Positions 43,999-50,538 of a DNA stretch of 64,000 nt are shown one piece after another. Every line of letters begins with the position of its first letter. Within the stretch, counting starts at the first letter, position 1. Location of the stretch: contig NZ_JAHVJQ010000005.1 of the NCBI RefSeq assembly GCF_019801145.1, forward strand, positions 62,001-126,000, written 5' to 3'. The translations under genes were made by a program, and so were the position numbers. The stretch is from Leisingera aquaemixtae. Lineage in GTDB: Bacteria > Pseudomonadota > Alphaproteobacteria > Rhodobacterales > Rhodobacteraceae. Below the pieces are notes generated by a model. It was not told the origin of the DNA, did not search any database, and saw only the letters and a program-made list of their open reading frames with translations.

Positions 43999-44685
43999 CT
44001 ATTCGCCGAAACGGTAGCGGTGCAGGCTGGCGCCGTTTTCGCGCAGCCAGGCGCGCTGGTCCTGCCAGCGGCCATGGATACACTCCACCGTGTCCCAGAA
44101 GGCCTGCGAGTGGTTCATTTCCTGAAGATGCGCCACCTCGTGGGCGGCGACATAGCGCAGCACCGCGGGCGGCGCCAGGATCAACCGCCAGGAATACATC
44201 AGCCCGCCGTCGGCGGTGCAGGAGCCCCAGCGCGAGCGGGTGTCGCGCAGGGTCAGACGGCTGTAGCCCCGGCCCAGCCGGGCGGCATAGAAATCAGACG
44301 CCTCGGCCAGCCGGTTGCGCGCCAGCTCCTTCAAGTACCGCTGCAGCGGCCGCCCCGGGCTGGGCCCCGGCACCGCGACGCGGCCGGCATCCAGCTGGAT
44401 GCGCCGCCCCTCTGCGCGTTCGATCACCCGGTCCTGGCCGTCGATGGGCAGCACCGAGCCATAGGCCGCCTCAACCGCCTGCGGATGCTTCTGCAAATGC
44501 GCGCGGATCCAGTCCGCCTTTTCCTCGGCAAAGGCCAAAGCGGTCCGTTCCGGCAGGCTTTGCGGCAGGGTCAGCGTCACCCGCCCGTCCAGCGAGGAAA
44601 TCCGCAGGCTGATCCGCCGCGCCCGCGCAGACCGGCGCAGGGTCAGCGGCACCGGCGGGTCTCCGGGCAGGTGATAGTCGGCCAT
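43999..44685 (-). CDS. YgjP-type zinc metallopeptidase-domain protein
   Basis: The 228-residue protein ends with a zincin motif HEVAHLQEMNHSQAFW (about 180-195), with the H-E-x-x-H pair and a third His after it. This is preceded by the family's RDTRSRWGSCTADGGLMYSWRLILAP. The N-terminal part (LTLRRSARARRISLRISSLDGRVTLTLP) is the usual beta extension of DUF45/YgjP. Family members are soluble peptidase-like proteins of unclear role, often near restriction-modification genes, though not here. AAAGGGG precedes the chosen ATG. Confidence 0.87.
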   Translation of the reverse strand: MADYHLPGDPPVPLTLRRSARARRISLRISSLDGRVTLTLPQSLPERTALAFAEEKADWIRAHLQKHPQAVEAAYGSVLPIDGQDRVIERAEGRRIQLDAGRVAVPGPSPGRPLQRYLKELARNRLAEASDFYAARLGRGYSRLTLRDTRSRWGSCTADGGLMYSWRLILAPPAVLRYVAAHEVAHLQEMNHSQAFWDTVECIHGRWQDQRAWLRENGASLHRYRFGE

Positions 44686-44784
44686 GCGCGCCCCTTTCCA
44701 GGCTTTGGCTTTGACAGTGCCCCCCTCATATGGCAAGGCACCGGAATCGTCGATACGACTCACCAGTAAATCAAGGGGATCCAC

Positions 44785-45111
44785 ATGCCCAAGGAAGAAT
44801 GGGGTGTAAAGCGCGTCTGCCCCACCACTGGCAAGCGCTTTTATGACCTGAACAAGGACCCGATCGTCAGCCCCTACACGGGCGAGGTCGTCGAGCTGGA
44901 TACCGGCAAGACCCGGATGATCGAAGCAGATGCTGAAGACGCGGCCACCCTGAAGGCCAAAGAGAACCTGGACGCGGATGACGTGGTCCTGGATGATGAC
45001 GACGACGTCGATGTCGATCTGGGCGATGATGTCCTGGATGATGACGATGACGACGACAACGTCTCGCTGGACGACATTGCCGACATGTCGTCGCCGGACG
45101 ACGATTCCTGA
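44785..45111 (+). CDS. TIGR02300 family protein with acidic tail
   Basis: The 108-residue protein starts MPKEEWGVKRVCPTTGKRFYDLNKDPIVSPYTGE, the conserved zinc-ribbon-like core of TIGR02300. It ends in an extreme Asp-rich tail (about residues 65-108, 25 or more Asp). The family is restricted to Alphaproteobacteria and has no known function; the core with a single C-P-x-T-G-K motif suggests a metal or nucleic-acid link. It lies 190 bases upstream of a tRNA gene. Confidence 0.9.
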   Translation: MPKEEWGVKRVCPTTGKRFYDLNKDPIVSPYTGEVVELDTGKTRMIEADAEDAATLKAKENLDADDVVLDDDDDVDVDLGDDVLDDDDDDDNVSLDDIADMSSPDDDS

Positions 45112-45128
45112 GGCAGTTCAAGCTGTTC

Positions 45129-45150
45129 GGGGAAGCCTTGCGCCTTCCCC
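45129..45150 (+). terminator. Hairpin after the TIGR02300 gene
   Basis: GGGGAAG (45129-45135) pairs with CTTCCCC (45144-45150), 18 bases after the stop. It lacks a strong T-run immediately after. Confidence 0.45.
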
Positions 45151-45296
45151 GGACCGCGCCCCGGCAGGTGCCGGAAAAAAATTGGACCCCGGCGCATTTT
45201 CCGCTTGCAGCCCGCGCCGCCGTCCCGTAAACGACGCTCACACCGCAAGACGGGCCGCACCGGAAACGGAACGGACACTGAAAAGCGGACAGGTTT

Positions 45297-45372
45297 GGGG
45301 CCTTAGCTCAGCTGGGAGAGCGCCTGCATGGCATGCAGGAGGTCAGCGGTTCGATCCCGCTAGGCTCCACCA
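45297..45372 (+). tRNA. tRNA-Ala (anticodon GGC)
   Basis: The 76-base sequence folds into a standard cloverleaf. The acceptor stem GGGGCCT pairs with AGGCTCC and includes the G3-U70 pair that identifies tRNA-Ala. The anticodon stem is CCTGC/GCAGG around ATGGCAT with anticodon GGC, the T-loop is GTTCGATCC, and CCA is encoded. Its 3' end reappears at 53228, marking it as the probable insertion site of the island that follows. Confidence 0.97.
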
Positions 45373-45381
45373 AATCTCCAC
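45366..45381. repeat. Candidate att site (tRNA side)
   Basis: TCCACCAAATCTCCAC covers the last bases of the tRNA-Ala and the first bases after it. It matches 53228-53243 in 15 of 16 positions (12 exact at the start). The two copies would flank a 7.9-kb island. Confidence 0.5.
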
Positions 45382-45453
45382 AACACGTTGATGTCGCTCC
45401 ACACGCTTGAAATCATTGTGGTATTTTCTGGACTGTTTCAGTGAGGTGTTACA

Positions 45454-45718
45454 GTGGCGGCATCAGATGACAAGCCCAAACACGCCGCCTTTTCCGCCGT
45501 GGAGCCACCTGCTAACGCCATGCGGCCATCCCCAAAGACATCGCTGACAGCTACGTGCACGTTGGGTCGCACATCATGCCATTCACGGCGCGAGCAGGTT
45601 TAAGGGGGTATAGAGTGAAGCGGGCCAAATGGATCAGCTTCAAACCGCGGCACGTCCACAAAAGTCTTACTGTCAGCCACCTCCCCCGCCGCTCCTGCCA
45701 TCTGCTGGTTTTGAGGCC
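45454..45718 (+). pseudogene. Probable gene debris beside the tRNA
   Basis: The 345 bases between the tRNA and the WbqC gene hold no intact gene. One frame is open from a GTG at 45454 to a TAA near 45603, and an overlapping frame reads from about 45512 to past 45718 (including KDIADSYVHVGSHIMPFTAR). Changes of frame suggest a degraded gene, possibly left over from integration. No family is recognised. Confidence 0.3.
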
Positions 45719-46489
45719 TCAGCTTAATACGCGGCAGGTTTCAGGCGGCCGCGGTTCATTGCAGACGGGTTGATTGCCCTTTGTGATCAATTCATAGCTG
45801 TCCATCATTAAGCTGATTTCATTGGGCTTGAGATGCGCGAACACGTCCAGAATCGACAGTCCGGGCTGAAACTCTGAACATCCGACTTGAGGATAAGGTG
45901 CCAACGCACCTTTCAGGAAGAACAGCTCAATACCCTTCTCGGCAAAGGCTTCTGCATCATAAAGTGATTGCCCGCCAATTGGGTTCACGTAACGGGTCGC
46001 ATTTACGGATTGGCAAATTTCCACAATTCGGTCCTGCCCGCGCAATTCCGTGCTTAAATTGAGCTCCGAACTCAGCCTGAGTTTGGTTGATAGACCCAAA
46101 ATCTCAAAGCAAGCTTGAAGGCAGTGGAGCGTCACGTCGAGAAAACTGTCGCTTGCTGGGTTTTTAAGTGGCTCCAGCAGTTCTTTGACCCGGCTGTAAC
46201 CAATGGTGCTGCCATATGCGTGCTCTACAGTGCGTTCCAAACGCCCCATTGCCTCCTGGAACTGATCGGCAAGACGCATATCACATACCAATGCATCCCT
46301 TGGCGCCTTCGCCAAAGGAAAGGTCACCTGATGCGGATTGCCGTTCAACAGGATGCGGTTTCTGTTCATCCATCCCCTGCGGATAAATTGGACATCATCC
46401 AAGACCCAGAATGTCTCAACTTCCTTCGCCAGCTGAAAATATGGGAGGTAGGGGAACAGATACGGTTGCATCGCACAGATGGTTTTCAT
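45719..46489 (-). CDS. WbqC-family protein
   Basis: The 256-residue protein opens MKTICAMQPYLFPYLPYFQL, the signature of WbqC-like proteins, and has DDVQFIRRGWMNRNRIL and YVNPIGGQSLYD further on. WbqC proteins occur in O-antigen and other surface-glycan loci, where they are thought to help modify amino sugars; the reaction is not firmly known. It is the last gene of a five-gene minus-strand cluster. Base composition is clearly lower in GC than in the chromosome outside the island. Confidence 0.85.
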   Translation of the reverse strand: MKTICAMQPYLFPYLPYFQLAKEVETFWVLDDVQFIRRGWMNRNRILLNGNPHQVTFPLAKAPRDALVCDMRLADQFQEAMGRLERTVEHAYGSTIGYSRVKELLEPLKNPASDSFLDVTLHCLQACFEILGLSTKLRLSSELNLSTELRGQDRIVEICQSVNATRYVNPIGGQSLYDAEAFAEKGIELFFLKGALAPYPQVGCSEFQPGLSILDVFAHLKPNEISLMMDSYELITKGNQPVCNEPRPPETCRVLS

Positions 46490-46639
46490 CGCCCCGCCTG
46501 CCCTGCCGGCGCGGCACGCCGTTCTTTAGAACCAGTATTCAGACAAGATTTGGAGGGCAGGAACAGCACGCCCCGGGAGGCTGCAAACCAGCATCTGCAG
46601 CCAAATGCGCAGAGCCCCCCGCCCTCTGATAAGCCAGGA

Positions 46640-47614
46640 TCAGCAAGCAAGACGCGCCACTCCTATGCCGGTCTGGCCGAAATCGGAGCCATTGTAGAAT
46701 AGGTAACTCTCCGCGCCTGCTCCGAACACGATAGGATAGCATTGCATATGCGCGTCAAAGTCCTGCTCTCCTGGCTGAGATTCAAAAACGGGTTGGTCCG
46801 GAAGGCGCTCCCATGTGTCTCCATCTTGGCTCCAGGCGACACCAAGACGGTACGCTTGTGAGCCCTCGCCGCGATAACCTTTCGCGCCACGGTAGCAGAA
46901 CCACATCCAATGGCTTCCATCTTTTTGCAAAACCGTGGCGCGCGCGATGCCGCCCTCGTCTTCATTCAGATAATCAATAGCCACCTCTTGGCCATGGTCC
47001 CAATGAAGTCCATCCTGGGAAACAGCGCGTTTTAAGTTGTAACGTGGCTCAGGGCGCTCCCCGTCCATTCGCCACTCTGTCGCCGACATATACCACATCA
47101 CCCAATCATCCTGTGTGCGCCGTTCGACATCTGCCGTGCCGCAAAAATAGGGCTCGTAGATGCCGGTCCCGACGACCGGCCCGGGTAAAAAGCGTTCAAA
47201 AGTGGCACCATTATCAAGGCTTCGGGCAACCCCAATTGCATTATGGTAAGGGACATCTAAACGCTGCGACCACCCGATGTAGTACATCCAAAGCTCATTG
47301 CCCTGCCGAACCAAGGATGTCGGCATCACGCCTACGGCGTCGAAAGTTCCGGGCAGGCCCGGGCTTAGCACAAGCGTTGCCTTTTTGCTCACCAGCGTCC
47401 ACGGCGGCCGCGCCATGAGATCGGCTAAAAAAACGTGACTGCGATTATTCTCATCGCGTGCACAAAAAAACATTCGCATTATCTCACCACCTGGCAGCAG
47501 GTGCGGCGTTGGCATTTGGCAATGGTTTGACCAACCGGCGCCCGGCAGCCCAGGAGGCAGAATAACCCCCTGGCGTTGCCAAACGGGTACCGATGGGAAT
47601 GGGGTGCTCGACAT
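46640..47614 (-). CDS. Five-bladed beta-propeller protein (GH43/GH32-like fold)
   Basis: The 324-residue protein shows repeated propeller blades: MPTPHLLPGGEIMRMFFCARD, VGVMPTSLVRQGNELWMYYIGWS, GTGIYEPYFCGTADVERRTQDDWVMWYMSATEW, RATVLQKDGSHWMWFCYRG and YLFYNGSDFG. Tyr/Trp-rich strands with intervening acidic residues are typical of GH43, GH32 or GH130-type folds. Related proteins in glycan loci may be hydrolases, transferases or phosphorylases. There is no signal peptide, so it acts in the cytoplasm. It lies three bases after the acyltransferase gene. Confidence 0.7.
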   Translation of the reverse strand: MSSTPFPSVPVWQRQGVILPPGLPGAGWSNHCQMPTPHLLPGGEIMRMFFCARDENNRSHVFLADLMARPPWTLVSKKATLVLSPGLPGTFDAVGVMPTSLVRQGNELWMYYIGWSQRLDVPYHNAIGVARSLDNGATFERFLPGPVVGTGIYEPYFCGTADVERRTQDDWVMWYMSATEWRMDGERPEPRYNLKRAVSQDGLHWDHGQEVAIDYLNEDEGGIARATVLQKDGSHWMWFCYRGAKGYRGEGSQAYRLGVAWSQDGDTWERLPDQPVFESQPGEQDFDAHMQCYPIVFGAGAESYLFYNGSDFGQTGIGVARLAC

Positions 47615-47617
47615 TGG

Positions 47618-48277
47618 CTAGATGCCCTTCAGTTGATGGCTCTTTAACTTTGAGGCGGCCGATTTGGGACCCGGAACGACGGTGAAATCCTCCAAGCTTT
47701 TGGTCACAAGAGCACCAGCTCCGACCACCACGGCTTTGCCCAGCTCAACGTTGTCGCGGATCGTGGCATTTACCCCCAAGAAGCTGCGTTCCCCAATTGT
47801 GACGCTGCCTGACACCACAACATGAGAAGCCAAGAAGCAGTGGGACTCTATACGCGTATGGTGGCCAATATGGTTGCCGCTCCAAAGGATACAGTTATCG
47901 CCAATTTCAACATGAGGCTGGATCACGTTGGATTCCAGGATCATGCAGTTTCTGCCCACGGGCGTTCCGTAGTATTCCGCCTTGGGGTGGATGAAACTAA
48001 TGAAATCATACCCGCGCCGCAGACCCTCTTCGAAAATCTCCTGCCGGTGAGAATTCATGCCGCGGTAACTGAGCGGGCAGAAGAGAGAAACTTGGCCCGG
48101 CGGGTATTCTTGTTCCAGATCCTCCCAGGCGACAATGGGCAAATTGCCTTTTTCACCAGTGGTCAGATACTCACGGTTCACGGTATGCGCCACGATATTG
48201 TGGCTCCCCTCCCATTCAAGATAGAACCGTGCAACCTCGGCAAATTGCCCGACACCAAATAGAACCACATCAGCCAT
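47618..48277 (-). CDS. NeuD/PglD-like sugar O- or N-acyltransferase
   Basis: The 219-residue protein has an N-terminal PglD-like Rossmann part (VVLFGVGQFAEVARFYLEWEGSHNIVAHTVN). A left-handed beta-helix of hexapeptide repeats follows (about 105-195: NCMILESNVIQPHVEIGDNCILWSGNHIGHHTRIESHCFLASHVVVSG). His in NHIGHHTRI fits the catalytic position. It would transfer an acyl group, probably acetyl, to an amino sugar or sugar hydroxyl. Its start overlaps the stop of the sulfotransferase gene by one base. Confidence 0.85.
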   Translation of the reverse strand: MADVVLFGVGQFAEVARFYLEWEGSHNIVAHTVNREYLTTGEKGNLPIVAWEDLEQEYPPGQVSLFCPLSYRGMNSHRQEIFEEGLRRGYDFISFIHPKAEYYGTPVGRNCMILESNVIQPHVEIGDNCILWSGNHIGHHTRIESHCFLASHVVVSGSVTIGERSFLGVNATIRDNVELGKAVVVGAGALVTKSLEDFTVVPGPKSAASKLKSHQLKGI

Positions 48278-49185
48278 TACGTCTCCTCCAGGAAGCTAAA
48301 ATCGTATCCGTTACTTTCATATGCGGATTGCAGCTGGAATAAGGCTAGGTAAGCTTTGAAAGCCTCCCGCTGCCATGGCTGCAAAGCCTGCCACCTGGCC
48401 GCAGTCCCTTCTGGAGCCGAACGGTTGTGCACATTCACACGTTTTTCCTCAAAGACAGATTCGAGATATTCCGTGTCTGCCTGAAGCTTGTGGTTGCTCA
48501 ACCGGTCAAGCAACTCAGCATATGTTTTCCGGTCTCTGGTCACCTCTTCCATGCGGACAATACCGCGGTAGTCCCAAGGACCAGTATCGCTTTCAGACAC
48601 CTCGTTGAGCGCATCGAGATCCATGCGCAAGCTGCCTAAAACGACACAGGCGCCCAGAAAACACACCGTGTCAAAATCGCCCGGGTTGATACTGTGCCGT
48701 TTGCAAACGGTTTCCGCGATGTCCAGGCCTTGGTCGACAATCTTTCGCAAAGTCCAGGAAAACTCATTCAGGTCGATCGGGAAGAGATCTTTGAATTGCC
48801 CATACCCCGATACGACCAAATCCAACGGGTGGCGAACCAGGTTGACCACGGGAATTGTTGTCTCGGTCTGGCCAATCAACCTCGTCTGAGCAGGCAGGTC
48901 CCGCAGCCTGTAACTGTGCACCGAGCCGACGAATTCAGTTTGCTGATCTTTTGAAAAATCAGCGTATGTGTCCATTAGAGAACGTGTTTGCCGTTCGACA
49001 TATCCCTTCCGGAGATCAGGGATATGTTTTTGCAGCCCTCGACCATCAAAGACGCTTGCATTTTTTGCAGGAATAAGTGCGCTGCTATGTGCACAGGTTA
49101 CGTCCTTGTGTTTATGCAAGGCATGGGCCAGCCAATTGCTTGCGCTCCAGCCATGGCAAGTCACAACGAAATAGTTAGGTGACAT
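48277..49185 (-). CDS. Sulfotransferase
   Basis: About 302 residues. It has the 5'-phosphosulfate-binding loop near the N-terminus (VVTCHGWSASNWLAHAL, residues about 7-23) and the 3'-phosphate region VVNLVRHPLDLVVSGYGQF (about 130-148), both typical of PAPS-dependent sulfotransferases. It should sulfate a carbohydrate or lipid. The ATG at 49185 (MSPNYF) is preferred over an upstream TTG; either way it overlaps the glycosyltransferase gene by about 10-20 bases. The genes flanking it point to a glycan acceptor. Confidence 0.85.
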   Translation of the reverse strand: MSPNYFVVTCHGWSASNWLAHALHKHKDVTCAHSSALIPAKNASVFDGRGLQKHIPDLRKGYVERQTRSLMDTYADFSKDQQTEFVGSVHSYRLRDLPAQTRLIGQTETTIPVVNLVRHPLDLVVSGYGQFKDLFPIDLNEFSWTLRKIVDQGLDIAETVCKRHSINPGDFDTVCFLGACVVLGSLRMDLDALNEVSESDTGPWDYRGIVRMEEVTRDRKTYAELLDRLSNHKLQADTEYLESVFEEKRVNVHNRSAPEGTAARWQALQPWQREAFKAYLALFQLQSAYESNGYDFSFLEET

Positions 49186-50137
49186 CTGTGGCAAAGGGGT
49201 ACTCTCCGTTTGTTAAATTCATCAGCGCTTGATGAAAATGCTGGTCGCTTTGTTGCGGGGCACTGCCCATAAACGCATCAAAGGCTGCTTTGTCAGCAAA
49301 CAGCGTCGATCTGCGGAAGGCGTTCTCGCGTAAATAGTGAAGGAGGCGAATGTCTGATCCCTCGTAGGGATGCATTGCGTAAGCTCTTATGTCGTTGGGA
49401 AAATTGAACCGCAGTGGTAACACGCTGCCTTCCCAGCCCAGCGCGTTGACAGTAAGAGACAAGCCAACTTGACCGGCGAAGTTGGGCATCTCGAGAACGT
49501 CCGCCGCTTTCTGGCGCAGCTCCGGGTAGAGCTGCTGGAACTCACGCAAGGCGTCGGTTCTGAAGGCGATAAAACCGTGGTTCAAATAGAAAGGCGCACG
49601 AAGGGCGATATTCGGGTGTGTCAGAGTGTATTTGTAGCGTAGCTCTATCGGCCGCCCCGTCGTTGCTGTGGACAATGCCTGCCAGCTTTCCGCCGTCTCC
49701 ATCCCCCTTGGAGGAAGGTGAGCAAGCGCGCCGGCGACAGGGAACCCACAGGCCAGCTGAGCAAGGACTTCCCTCAAATCACCCGTCAGCAAAGTATCCG
49801 CGTCACACAAGAAAACGTAATCCAGATCAGGATCGTCGATCATGAAACGCATTGGAGCCTGAACCATTTTTTGACGTTCGCTTTCAGGTCTGCGGATCAA
49901 GCGAAATTCCACGTCCTTCAAATGACGCCGCCAACGTTCAGGCACTTCGACACCATCTTCGCAGCCCAGAAATGCGATAAGCCGCGCATCGCATAACGGA
50001 GCTTTTTGACTGCGCAGTGTCACATTGAACATCGCAACTTGTGAAAGAAAACCGTCTGTAACCTCTCCCGGAATGAGAAAGGCGATGCGGTTTCCTGAAA
50101 TGCCCATATCGGCGGCAACTGAAAAGCGAGATACCAT
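49175..50137 (-). CDS. Glycosyltransferase with D-x-D motif (GT8-like)
   Basis: The 320-residue protein has a GT-A type motif FLCDADTLL (Cys111-Asp112-Ala113-Asp114, i.e. D-x-D). It also has RLIRRPESERQKMVQAPMRF upstream and a late SDIRLLHYLREN that could supply a metal ligand. It should transfer a sugar from a nucleotide donor. It is the first gene of the minus-strand island operon; 400 bases upstream hold no complete gene. Confidence 0.78.
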   Translation of the reverse strand: MVSRFSVAADMGISGNRIAFLIPGEVTDGFLSQVAMFNVTLRSQKAPLCDARLIAFLGCEDGVEVPERWRRHLKDVEFRLIRRPESERQKMVQAPMRFMIDDPDLDYVFLCDADTLLTGDLREVLAQLACGFPVAGALAHLPPRGMETAESWQALSTATTGRPIELRYKYTLTHPNIALRAPFYLNHGFIAFRTDALREFQQLYPELRQKAADVLEMPNFAGQVGLSLTVNALGWEGSVLPLRFNFPNDIRAYAMHPYEGSDIRLLHYLRENAFRRSTLFADKAAFDAFMGSAPQQSDQHFHQALMNLTNGEYPFATDVT

Positions 50138-50282
50138 TTTCTAATTCATACCCACTTGGTTATGGCTGGTTGCAGCACAGCGGCTGGCGCAGGACAGGGG
50201 AAGAGCCTGGACCGGCAAACAACGCTGGGCAAAATACCGTAGGTTGAAGTCGCTGTTTTTCTCATGAGGACGTGGAGGTTGC

Positions 50283-50497
50283 ATGAGCCTTCCTAGTGAA
50301 GCAGTGAGATTTTATTCAATTGTGCATGTTCGCTTTTAAGATATGGTGAACGACGCTTGACCACCCCAAGTCTGCAGTCGTTGGTTGAAGCCTGCCCTGA
50401 GCTACCACTGCGTCTGAATTTGATCTCAAGGGATGCTGGACAGTTACACTCACTGAGATTGCAGGCAGACGCCCTTAACGATGTGCTTGCGCTGTAA
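50283..50497 (+). pseudogene. Short gene remnant with good ribosome-binding site
   Basis: An ATG at 50283 after GGAGG opens 18 codons (MSLPSEAVRFYSIVHVRF) to TAA at 50337. An overlapping frame from 50300 continues 65 codons to TAA at 50495 and reads as protein (for example LTTPSLQSLVEACPELPLR). This looks like a gene broken by a frameshift and truncated. Apart from it, 50138-50538 holds no gene, only the presumed promoters of the flanking minus-strand genes. Confidence 0.35.
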
Positions 50498-50538
50498 ATT
50501 TCAGCCAGGAGCTGAGAGATTTCACCGCACTCACGACA

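Noticed and set aside
45001-45111. GAC/GAT-rich tract that looks like a tandem repeat
   Set aside because: It encodes the natural Asp-rich tail of the TIGR02300 protein, and the codons alternate irregularly.
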